Source: Actinomycetota bacterium
GTDB taxonomy: Bacteria; Actinomycetota; Thermoleophilia; Gaiellales; Gaiellaceae
Reading direction: 5' to 3'
DNA: 13,940 bases
Assembly: GCA_005885565.1 (NCBI GenBank)
Contig: VAXK01000059.1
Location: 1 to 13,940 of the forward strand
Under the pieces are notes generated by a model. That model did no database searches and was not told where the DNA came from. It saw nothing but the letters and a program-made list of their open reading frames with translations. Positions 1-5,859 of the stretch are shown here, in pieces. Every line of letters starts with the position of its first letter. Within the stretch, counting starts at the first letter, position 1. Both the position numbers and the translations under genes were made by a program.

Positions 1-183
1 GTCGCCTACGTCGGCATGTTCACGCGCTACATCGTCGAGCTCGACTCCGGGGGCGAGCTCAGCGTCGTCGAGCAGAACCTCGAGACCTCCTCGCAGGAGG
101 CGCTCGAGTCCAAAGGGAGGCGGGTGCGCCTGGAGTGGCGGCCCGAGCACACCTTCGAAATCGAACCGGGAGGCGCAGGATGA
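1..183 (+). CDS. Polyamine-type ABC transporter ATP-binding protein, C-terminal end (partial)
   Basis: This is the last 60 codons of a gene that begins before the window. The frame is open from base 1 to the TGA at 181-183. The peptide starts VAYVGMFTRYIVEL and ends in EWRPEHTFEIEPGGAG, which is typical of the TOBE (OB-fold) domain that closes PotA-like ATPases. The nucleotide-binding domain is outside the window, so the assignment rests on this tail and on context. The next gene starts at 180 inside an ATGA overlap, and the downstream genes are a PotD-like binding protein and two PotB/PotC-like permeases. The likely role is the cytoplasmic ATP-hydrolysing subunit of a putrescine/spermidine importer. 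In E. coli ydcSTUV the ATPase gene follows the binding-protein gene; here it precedes it. Confidence 0.85.
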   Translation, partial: VAYVGMFTRYIVELDSGGELSVVEQNLETSSQEALESKGRRVRLEWRPEHTFEIEPGGAG

Positions 184-1343
184 GGAGGATTCGTAGGGTG
201 CACGTCCTCGGCGCGGCCGTCGCGGCGGCGCTGTGCGTGCCCGCGTCGGGAGTCAGCTCGGGCAGCGCGAGCGGGATCCCGACCGCGATCGGCAAGGGCG
301 AGGGCCGGCTGAACCTGATCGAGTGGCCGGCGTACTCCGACCCGAGCTTCGCGAAGAAGTTCGAGCAGCAGTCGGGCTGCAAGATCCACCGCAAGGACGC
401 CGGCTCGTCGAGCGAGATGGTCGCGCTGATGCACACCGGCGGCGGCGGCGGCGGCGGGCAGTACGACCTCGTCTCGGCCTCGGGCGACGCGAGCCTGCGC
501 CTGATCGTCGGCGGCGACGTGAAGGCGGTGAACGTCAGCCTGATCCCGAGCTGGAAGCAGTTCATCTCCATCTTCAAGTCGCCGGCGCACAACACGGTGA
601 AGGGCGTGCACTACGGCGTCTCGGTGCAGTGGGGCCCGAACACGCTCATGTTCAACACGAAGAAGGTGAAGCCGGCGCCGACGGGCTGGTCCGCGCTCTA
701 CGACAAGAAGTTCAAGGGCAAGGTCACCGTCCCGAACAACCCGATCCAGATCGCCGACGGCGCGCTCTACCTGATGGAGACGAAGCCGTCCCTCGGGATC
801 AAGGACCCGTACGAGCTGACGCGCTCGCAGCTCGACGCGGTCGTGTCGCTCCTGAAGAAGCAGAAGCCGCTGGTCAAGAAGTACTGGAACAGCGCGACGG
901 ACGAGATCAACCTCTTCAAGGGCGGCGATGCGATCATCGGCGCGTCGTGGCCGTACCAGACCCTGACGCTCCAGGCCGCGCACCAGCCGGTGAAGGAGAT
1001 CATCCCGAGCTACGGAGCCACGGGCTGGGCCGACACGTGGATGCTGGCGAAGAAGGCGCCGCACCCGAACTGCGCCTACCTGTGGATGAAGTACGTGACG
1101 ACACCGCAGGTCGAGGCCAAGCAGGCGCTCGTCTTCGGCGAGACGCCGGTGAACCCGAAGGCCTGCTCCTACATGAACAAGATGCAGAAGGGGAGCTGCG
1201 CCAAGTACCACCTGAACCAGCCGCTGTCCTTCTACAAGAAGATCCGCTTCTGGAAGACCCCGATCCCGGACTGCGGGAACGGGCAGAAGAGCTGCATGGA
1301 CAACAACGCCTGGCAGCGAGCCTGGACGCAGATAACCGGGTAG
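180..1343 (+). CDS. PotD/YdcS-like polyamine ABC transporter substrate-binding protein
   Basis: This is an extracytoplasmic binding protein for putrescine or a related polyamine. The ATG at 180 is preferred over open frame further upstream because GGGAGG lies at 168-173 and the start forms an ATGA overlap with the ATPase stop. The 387-residue product opens with a basic N-region (MRRIRR) and an Ala-rich hydrophobic stretch to about residue 25, a Sec-type signal peptide without a lipobox. The mature part reads EGRLNLIEWPAY (41-52), YDLVSASGDASLRLIVG (95-111) and QWGPNTLMFNT (150-160). From memory these align closely with E. coli YdcS, including GWADTWML (282-289) and the C-terminal FWKTPI (357-362). 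Six cysteines in the mature part (67, 298, 329, 340, 365, 372) could form disulfides. Seven consecutive glycines at 87-93 are unusual. Substrate is inferred from the family and from the dehydrogenase gene downstream. Confidence 0.9.
   Translation: MRRIRRVHVLGAAVAAALCVPASGVSSGSASGIPTAIGKGEGRLNLIEWPAYSDPSFAKKFEQQSGCKIHRKDAGSSSEMVALMHTGGGGGGGQYDLVSASGDASLRLIVGGDVKAVNVSLIPSWKQFISIFKSPAHNTVKGVHYGVSVQWGPNTLMFNTKKVKPAPTGWSALYDKKFKGKVTVPNNPIQIADGALYLMETKPSLGIKDPYELTRSQLDAVVSLLKKQKPLVKKYWNSATDEINLFKGGDAIIGASWPYQTLTLQAAHQPVKEIIPSYGATGWADTWMLAKKAPHPNCAYLWMKYVTTPQVEAKQALVFGETPVNPKACSYMNKMQKGSCAKYHLNQPLSFYKKIRFWKTPIPDCGNGQKSCMDNNAWQRAWTQITG
438..458 (+). repeat. (GGC)n trinucleotide run encoding seven glycines
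   Basis: Six GGC codons and one GGG encode Gly87-Gly93 of the binding protein, just before the conserved strand YDLVSASGDAS. YdcS, as I recall it, has only two glycines here. The run looks like slippage expansion in a surface loop. It is in frame and does not break the gene. Confidence 0.8.
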
Positions 1344-1347
1344 CGGC

Positions 1348-2268
1348 TTGGCGGTAGACGTCGCAAGGGCGGGCTCCTCGCTGAGGGGAGCCCGCCTCCG
1401 TCTCTCCGCGATCTTTTGGCGGCGCCCGTGGACGAAGGCGGCGTCGCTTCTCGCGCCGCCGCTCGCGGCGTTCCTCCTCGTCTACGCGGGGTCGCTCGGC
1501 GTTCTCTTCGTCTCGGCGTTCTGGACCGTCGACTCGTTCACCGGGAAGGTCCAGCACGTCTGGAGCCTCGACAACTTCCGGGTCGTCTTCTCGACCGCCG
1601 ACCCGACGTACCTGCGCATCGCGGGCCGCACCGCCGGCATCGCCGCGGCCGTAACCGTGACCGACGCGATCCTCGCCTTCCCGCTCGGCTACTACATGGC
1701 GCGGCTCGCGCGGCCGCGCACCCGCGCCACCCTGTTCGTGCTCGTGCTCCTGCCGCTCTGGTCGAGCTACCTGGTCCGGATCTACGCGTGGCGGCTGATC
1801 CTCTCCGCAGACGGCGTGCTGAACTGGGCGCTCGGCGGGATCGGCCTCCCCCACGCCCACCTCGCGTTCACGAACTGGGCAATGTGGATCGTCTTCTCGT
1901 ACGTCTGGCTGCCCTTCATGGTGCTTCCGGTGTACGCCGCGCTCGAGCGGATTCCCGACAGCTACCTCGAGGCCTCCGGCGACCTCGGCGCGGGCGGGTG
2001 GCGCACCTTCCGGAGCGTCGTCCTGCCGCTCGCGCTCCCGGGCGTCGTCGCCGGCTCGATCTTCACGTTCTCGCTCACCCTCGGCGACTACGTCACGCCG
2101 CTCCTCGTCGGCGGCGCGGGCTCGAGCTTCATCGGCAACGTCGTCTACGAGAACATCGGCCTGAACGCGAACGTGCCCTTCGCCGCCGCGCTCGCGATCG
2201 TGCCGGTGCTGATCATGGCGGTCTACCTCGGCCTGGCCCGGCGGCTCGGAGCCTTCCAGGCGCTGTGA
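1348..2268 (+). CDS. PotB/YdcU-like polyamine ABC transporter permease
   Basis: This is one of two membrane subunits of the polyamine importer. The apparent start is TTG at 1348, four bases after the binding-protein stop, and no clear Shine-Dalgarno sequence precedes it. No in-frame ATG or GTG occurs before the first membrane helix, so the start is uncertain. The 306-residue product has hydrophobic segments near 33-58, 94-117, 127-150, 177-196, 222-250 and 270-295, the usual six-helix layout of this family. The EAA loop that contacts the ATPase lies at about 208-232 (EASGDLGAGGWRTFR, then LPLALPG). It ends at a TGA overlapping the GTG of the next permease. A strong hairpin at 1368-1396 falls within the first 17 codons, so either the true start lies downstream of it or translation begins across it. 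Confidence 0.88.
   Translation: MAVDVARAGSSLRGARLRLSAIFWRRPWTKAASLLAPPLAAFLLVYAGSLGVLFVSAFWTVDSFTGKVQHVWSLDNFRVVFSTADPTYLRIAGRTAGIAAAVTVTDAILAFPLGYYMARLARPRTRATLFVLVLLPLWSSYLVRIYAWRLILSADGVLNWALGGIGLPHAHLAFTNWAMWIVFSYVWLPFMVLPVYAALERIPDSYLEASGDLGAGGWRTFRSVVLPLALPGVVAGSIFTFSLTLGDYVTPLLVGGAGSSFIGNVVYENIGLNANVPFAAALAIVPVLIMAVYLGLARRLGAFQAL
1368..1396 (+). terminator. Hairpin after the polyamine binding-protein gene (attenuator or mRNA 3' stabiliser)
   Basis: GGCGGGCTCC (1368-1377) and GGAGCCCGCC (1387-1396) are perfect 10-bp inverted arms around a 9-base loop. The hairpin begins 24 bases after the binding-protein stop codon. No T-run follows directly; the nearest is CTTTT at 1412-1416. It could partially terminate transcription or protect the upstream mRNA, keeping binding protein in excess of permease. 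The structure is seen in the sequence; the function is inferred. Confidence 0.5.
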
Positions 2269-3107
2269 CGACGCGCGCGGCCCGCATCGGCCTCGTGGTC
2301 TGGACGATCCTCGTCGTCTTGTTCCTCTGGCTCCCGCTCGTCCTGATCGGCGTCTACGCGTTCAACAAGTCGAACATCCAGAGCTGGCCCTTCCCGGGCT
2401 GGACGACGCACTGGTTCTCGGTCGCCTGGCACAACTCCGACGTCCGCTCGTCGCTCTGGCTCTCGGTGAAGGTCGGGCTGCTCGCGACCGGGTTCGCGCT
2501 CGTGCTCGGCTCGATGGCCGCGTTCGCGATCCACCGCTTCCGCTTCTTCGGCCGCGAGTCGGTCTCGTTCCTCCTCCTGCTCCCGATCGCCCTCCCCGGG
2601 ATCATCACCGGGATGGCGCTGAACTCGTTCTACGTCTTCGCGAAGGTGCCGTTCTCGATCTGGACGATCGTGATCGGCCACGCGACCTTCTGCGTCGTCG
2701 TCGTCTACAACAACGTCCTCGCGCGGCTGCGGCGGACGTCGAGCTCGCTCGTCGAGGCCTCGATGGACCTCGGCGCGGACGGCTGGCAGACCTTCCGCTT
2801 CGTCGTCTGGCCCGTCCTCTCGACCGCGCTCGTCGCCGGCGGCCTGCTCGCGTTCGCGCTCTCGTTCGACGAGATCATCGTCACGACGTTCACCGCCGGC
2901 GCGCAGACGACGCTTCCCATCTTCATCCTCGACAACCTGCGCCAGGGGCAGCAGTTCCCGATCGTGAACGTCGTGGCGCTCGTCGTCATCGTCCTCACGT
3001 TCGTCCCCGTCGTGATCTCGCAGCGCCTGACGCGAGAGGCCGGCTTGATCCGGCGGGCCGTCGCCCCGGCCGCCGCTGCGGCTCAACTCGCAGAGACCGG
3101 GGTGTAG
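2265..3107 (+). CDS. PotC/YdcV-like polyamine ABC transporter permease
   Basis: This is the second membrane subunit of the polyamine importer. The GTG at 2265 overlaps the previous TGA (GTGA), indicating translational coupling, and gives 280 residues, normal for the family. Hydrophobic helices lie near 8-32, 66-89, 101-125, 132-152, 180-201 and 233-252. The EAA loop is at about 164-184 (EASMDLGADGWQTFRFVVWP). The motif FALSFDEIIVTTF (197-209) is characteristic of PotC-type permeases. The C-terminal tail is Ala-rich and probably cytoplasmic. The aldehyde dehydrogenase gene starts 31 bases after the stop, with its own strong ribosome binding site, so the two are very likely co-transcribed. Confidence 0.92.
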   Translation: MTTRAARIGLVVWTILVVLFLWLPLVLIGVYAFNKSNIQSWPFPGWTTHWFSVAWHNSDVRSSLWLSVKVGLLATGFALVLGSMAAFAIHRFRFFGRESVSFLLLLPIALPGIITGMALNSFYVFAKVPFSIWTIVIGHATFCVVVVYNNVLARLRRTSSSLVEASMDLGADGWQTFRFVVWPVLSTALVAGGLLAFALSFDEIIVTTFTAGAQTTLPIFILDNLRQGQQFPIVNVVALVVIVLTFVPVVISQRLTREAGLIRRAVAPAAAAAQLAETGV

Positions 3108-3138
3108 GCTCGGACCGGGCGAAAAGGAGGGAGACAGC

Positions 3139-4575
3139 ATGAGCGTGACCGTGTCGCACCACAAGAACTTCGTCGGCGGCGAATGGGTCGACTCGCTCGA
3201 CGGCGGGACGATGGAGGTCGTCAACCCCGCCACCGGCGAGACGATCGCCGAGGTGCCGCGCTCCACCGAGCAGGACGTCGGCCGGGCCGTCGAGGCCGCG
3301 AAGAAGGCGCTCCCCGAGTGGCTGGAGACGACGCCGGCCGAGCGGCAGGAGCTGCTTTTGAAGCTCGCCGACCTGCTCGACGAGAACGCGGAGGAGCTCG
3401 CGAAGCTCGAGTCGACGAACGTCGGCAAGCCGCTCTCCTACGCGCGCGACGAGATGCCGGTGTGCTCCGACAACATCCGCTTCTTCGCCGGCGCGGCACG
3501 CGTGCTCGAGGGCAAGTCGGCGGGCGAGTACATGCGCGGCTACACGTCGTTCATGCGCCGCGAGCCGATCGGGGTCGTCGCCGGGATCGCTCCCTGGAAC
3601 TACCCGCTGATGATGGCGGTCTGGAAGCTCGCGCCCGCTCTCGCGGCCGGGAACGTCCAGGTGCTGAAGCCCTCCGAGCAGACGCCGCTCACGATCCTCC
3701 GCTTCGTCGAGCTCGCCGCCGAGATTCTCCCCGCCGGCGTCCTGAACGTCGTCACCGGCGACGGCGTCCCCGCCGGCGAGGCGCTCGTGAAGCATCCCGA
3801 CGTGCGCCTCGTGTCGCTGACCGGCGACGTCGAGACGGGCAAGATCATCGCCCGCACCGCCTCCGACACGCTGAAGCGCGTCCACCTCGAGCTCGGCGGC
3901 AAGGCGCCCGTGGTGGTCTTCGACGACGCCGACCCCGCCGCCGTCGCGGAGGGGATCAAGATCGCGGGCTACTGGAACTCGGGCCAGGACTGCACCGCCG
4001 CCTCGCGCGTCGTCGCCGGGCCGAAGGTGTACGGCCGGCTGCTCGAGGAGCTCGTTCCCGCCGTCGAGTCGCTCCACGTGGGCGATCCCGCCGAGGGCGA
4101 CGAGATCGAGGTGGGCCCCGTGATCTCGAAGGACCAGCAGGACCGCGTGCTCGGCTTCCTCGAGCGGGCCTCCGGCGCGAAGGTCCTCACCGGCGGCGAC
4201 TCGAACGGCGACCGCGGGTTCTTCGTCAAGCCGACGGTGGTCACGGAGGTCGGCCAGGACGACGAGATCGTCCAGCGCGAGGTCTTCGGCCCGGTCGTGA
4301 CCGTGCAGCGCTTCGCCGACGACGACCAGGCGATCGCGTGGGCGAACGACGTCCGGTACGGCCTCGCCGCGTCGGTGTGGACCCGCGACGTCGGCCGCGC
4401 CCTGAACGCCGCGCGCAAGCTCCAGTTTGGGACGGTCTGGATCAACGACCACATCCCGCTGGTCTCGGAGATGCCGCACGGCGGCTTCAAGCAGTCGGGC
4501 TACGGCAAGGACCTGTCGGCGTACTCGCTCGAGGACTACACGCAGATCAAGCACGTGATGGCGAAGATCGACTGA
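3139..4575 (+). CDS. patD: Gamma-aminobutyraldehyde dehydrogenase (NAD+-dependent)
   Basis: It oxidises 4-aminobutanal (1-pyrroline) to 4-aminobutyrate, the second step of putrescine breakdown, in the cytoplasm. ATG at 3139 follows AAGGAGG at 3124-3130. The 478-residue length is normal for the aldehyde dehydrogenase superfamily. Landmarks are APWNYP with Asn154, LKPSE with Lys177 (cofactor), LTGDVETG (227-234), LELGGK with general-base Glu251, GQDC with nucleophile Cys285, and EVFGPV with Glu381. From memory the stretches around GYWNSGQDCTAASR, VSEMPHGG and SGYGKDLS closely match E. coli PatD (YdcW), more specifically than generic betaine-aldehyde dehydrogenases. Its position behind a YdcSTUV-like transporter repeats the E. 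coli operon and strongly supports the substrate. No aminotransferase or amine oxidase supplying the aldehyde lies downstream in the window. Confidence 0.93.
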   Translation: MSVTVSHHKNFVGGEWVDSLDGGTMEVVNPATGETIAEVPRSTEQDVGRAVEAAKKALPEWLETTPAERQELLLKLADLLDENAEELAKLESTNVGKPLSYARDEMPVCSDNIRFFAGAARVLEGKSAGEYMRGYTSFMRREPIGVVAGIAPWNYPLMMAVWKLAPALAAGNVQVLKPSEQTPLTILRFVELAAEILPAGVLNVVTGDGVPAGEALVKHPDVRLVSLTGDVETGKIIARTASDTLKRVHLELGGKAPVVVFDDADPAAVAEGIKIAGYWNSGQDCTAASRVVAGPKVYGRLLEELVPAVESLHVGDPAEGDEIEVGPVISKDQQDRVLGFLERASGAKVLTGGDSNGDRGFFVKPTVVTEVGQDDEIVQREVFGPVVTVQRFADDDQAIAWANDVRYGLAASVWTRDVGRALNAARKLQFGTVWINDHIPLVSEMPHGGFKQSGYGKDLSAYSLEDYTQIKHVMAKID

Positions 4576-5441
4576 GCGCGCTCGCGGCACTCGTCTCCGC
4601 GGCCGCGCTGGCGGCGGGCTCACCCGCGCCGGCTCCCTATGCCGGCCTCGGAACCTGGATCGACGTCTACGACGCGCACGCGTGGGCGGCACCGGACGCG
4701 ACCGCCGCCGCGATCCGGGCGCGTGGCGTGCGGACGCTCTACCTCCAGACCTCGAACTCGAACCGAGGTGCCGACCTCGTCCGGCCCGCCGGCCTCGGAC
4801 AGCTCGTCGACGCGGCGCATGCACGCGGCCTGCGCGTCGTCGGCTGGTACCTGCCGACGCTCGCCCGGCCGGCCCGCGACCTCCGGCGCGCGCTCGCTGC
4901 GATCCGCTTCCGTACCCAGACGGGCGGAGGCTTCGACTCCTTCGCCCTCGACATCGAGTCGAGCGCGGTCCGCTCGCCGGCGCTCCGGAACGCTCGGCTC
5001 CTCGACCTCTCGCGCCTTCTGCGCGCCGCGGTCGGGCCCTCCTATGCTCTCGGCGCGATCATCCCCTCGCCGCGCGGCATGCAGCTGCTGCCGCACTACT
5101 GGCCGGGCTTCCCGTACAGCGACCTCTACCGCGTCTACGACGTCTTCCTGCCGATGGCCTACTTCAGCTACCGCGCCCGTGGCACGGCGCCGGTCGCACG
5201 ATACGTCGAGCGGAGCGTGAAGATCATCCGGGCTCGCACCGGCGACCCGGACGTCGCGATCCACGTCATCGGCGGCATCTCGCAGCGGACCGGAGCGGCC
5301 GAGGCGCGCGGCTTCATGCGCGCCGTGCACGGCTGCCGCACGCTCGGCTTCAGCCTCTACGACTTCGCCGGCACGAGCACGGCGGCGTGGCAGACGCTGA
5401 CCGCCCCGGCAGCGCCGGACGACTCGGCCGACTGCTCCTAG
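4572..5441 (+). CDS. Exported glycoside-hydrolase-like TIM-barrel protein of unknown substrate
   Basis: The coding frame is clear from about 4576 to the TAG at 5439-5441, but there is no ATG, GTG or TTG near its beginning. The best candidate is CTG at 4572, overlapping the dehydrogenase TGA as CTGA, giving 289 residues. The first 20 residues form an Ala/Leu hydrophobic stretch ending APAPYAG, like a signal peptide without positive charge. The mature part begins GLGTWIDVYD (25-34), a plausible first barrel strand, followed by RTLYLQTSN (54-62), GLRVVGWYLP (86-95), FDSFALDIES (121-130), YALGAIIPSPRG (158-169), YDVFLPMAYFSY (189-200) and HVIGGIS (231-237). These resemble the repeating strands of a glycosidase-type TIM barrel, and acidic Asp127/Glu129 could be catalytic. 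I recall similar uncharacterised proteins in Thermoleophilia. The next in-frame GTG, at 4728, would remove the first strand. Confidence 0.72.
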   Translation: MSALAALVSAAALAAGSPAPAPYAGLGTWIDVYDAHAWAAPDATAAAIRARGVRTLYLQTSNSNRGADLVRPAGLGQLVDAAHARGLRVVGWYLPTLARPARDLRRALAAIRFRTQTGGGFDSFALDIESSAVRSPALRNARLLDLSRLLRAAVGPSYALGAIIPSPRGMQLLPHYWPGFPYSDLYRVYDVFLPMAYFSYRARGTAPVARYVERSVKIIRARTGDPDVAIHVIGGISQRTGAAEARGFMRAVHGCRTLGFSLYDFAGTSTAAWQTLTAPAAPDDSADCS

Positions 5442-5446
5442 CAGCC

Positions 5447-5787
5447 CTAGCCGTGCCGCCGAGTCGCGGAATGCCCATCCGACCGGCTCGACGGGTCGTC
5501 GGTCTTCGGGACGGTCTTGAACGCGGCGCCGAGCAGCATGTCCCGTGCGAGCCGTTCGCTGAAGCCGGCGACGAACGACAGGACGACGTAGCGAAGCGGC
5601 GGTAGAGCTCCTCGGCGCGACCGGCGTACAGGCTCCCTCCGGCCTCGAGCTCCTCCTGCCGCTTGAAGTGCGCCCAGGTCAGCTCCGGGAACGAGATCGG
5701 CGTCGGGCGCGCGCGGCGAAGGAACCGCGGCAGACGGTGCTCCCGTTCTGCGGGCGCCGCGCCCGCGATTGCACCGGCCTCGTCCAA
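5447..5787 (-). pseudogene. Probable frameshifted small gene or gene remnant
   Basis: A minus-strand frame starts at TTG 5787 with GGAGGA at 5791-5796. For about 60 codons it has GC-ending codons and a protein-like composition, for example ISFPELTWAHFKRQEELEAG and LYAGRAEELYRR. After about 5600 this frame turns into Ser/Arg-rich shadow sequence. In another minus frame the bases from about 5605 to the TAG at 5449-5447 become strongly coding: PLRYVVLSFVAGFSERLARD, then MLLGAAFKTVPKTDD, with no start codon of its own. The simplest reading is one gene of about 113 codons broken by a frameshift near 5600, either real decay or a sequencing error. The hydrophobic AGFSER segment resembles the C-terminal tails of some bacterial membrane proteins. 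I do not recognise the family. It converges on the plus-strand gene, with five bases between the stops. Confidence 0.5.
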
Positions 5788-5806
5788 CGCTCCTCCGGCG
5801 GCTGGA

Positions 5807-5832
5807 GGCTTACGACGATCCCGGCGTAAGCC
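5807..5832 (-). terminator. Possible transcription terminator hairpin downstream of the secreted dehydrogenase gene
   Basis: GGCTTACG (5807-5814) and CGTAAGCC (5825-5832) are perfect 8-bp inverted arms with a 10-base loop. The hairpin lies 28 bases downstream of the TAG that ends the minus-strand dehydrogenase gene. There is no T-run on the minus-strand exit side, so it is at best a non-canonical terminator. Confidence 0.3.
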
Positions 5833-5859
5833 GCCGCCGGCCGATTGACAAGGGACGCT

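Noticed and set aside
180..240. Twin-arginine (Tat) signal on the polyamine binding protein (MRRIRRVHVL)
   Set aside because: The residue at +2 after RR is His, not Phe/Leu, so the consensus is not met. A normal basic Sec N-region explains it.
3183..4571. Possible fusion of upstream open sequence to the glycosidase-like protein, making one 752-residue protein
   Set aside because: The part over the dehydrogenase gene is Arg-rich shadow sequence; real protein character starts only after about 4576.
4614..4627. Short hairpin GCGGG-CTCA-CCCGC after the dehydrogenase stop
   Set aside because: Five base pairs inside the likely signal-peptide codons; expected by chance at this GC content.
2995..4824. 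Open minus-strand frame of 609 codons opposite the dehydrogenase
   Set aside because: Composition is dominated by Arg, Asp, Leu and Gly blocks expected from the antisense of a GC-rich gene. No domain is recognisable, and it lies exactly opposite a certain gene.
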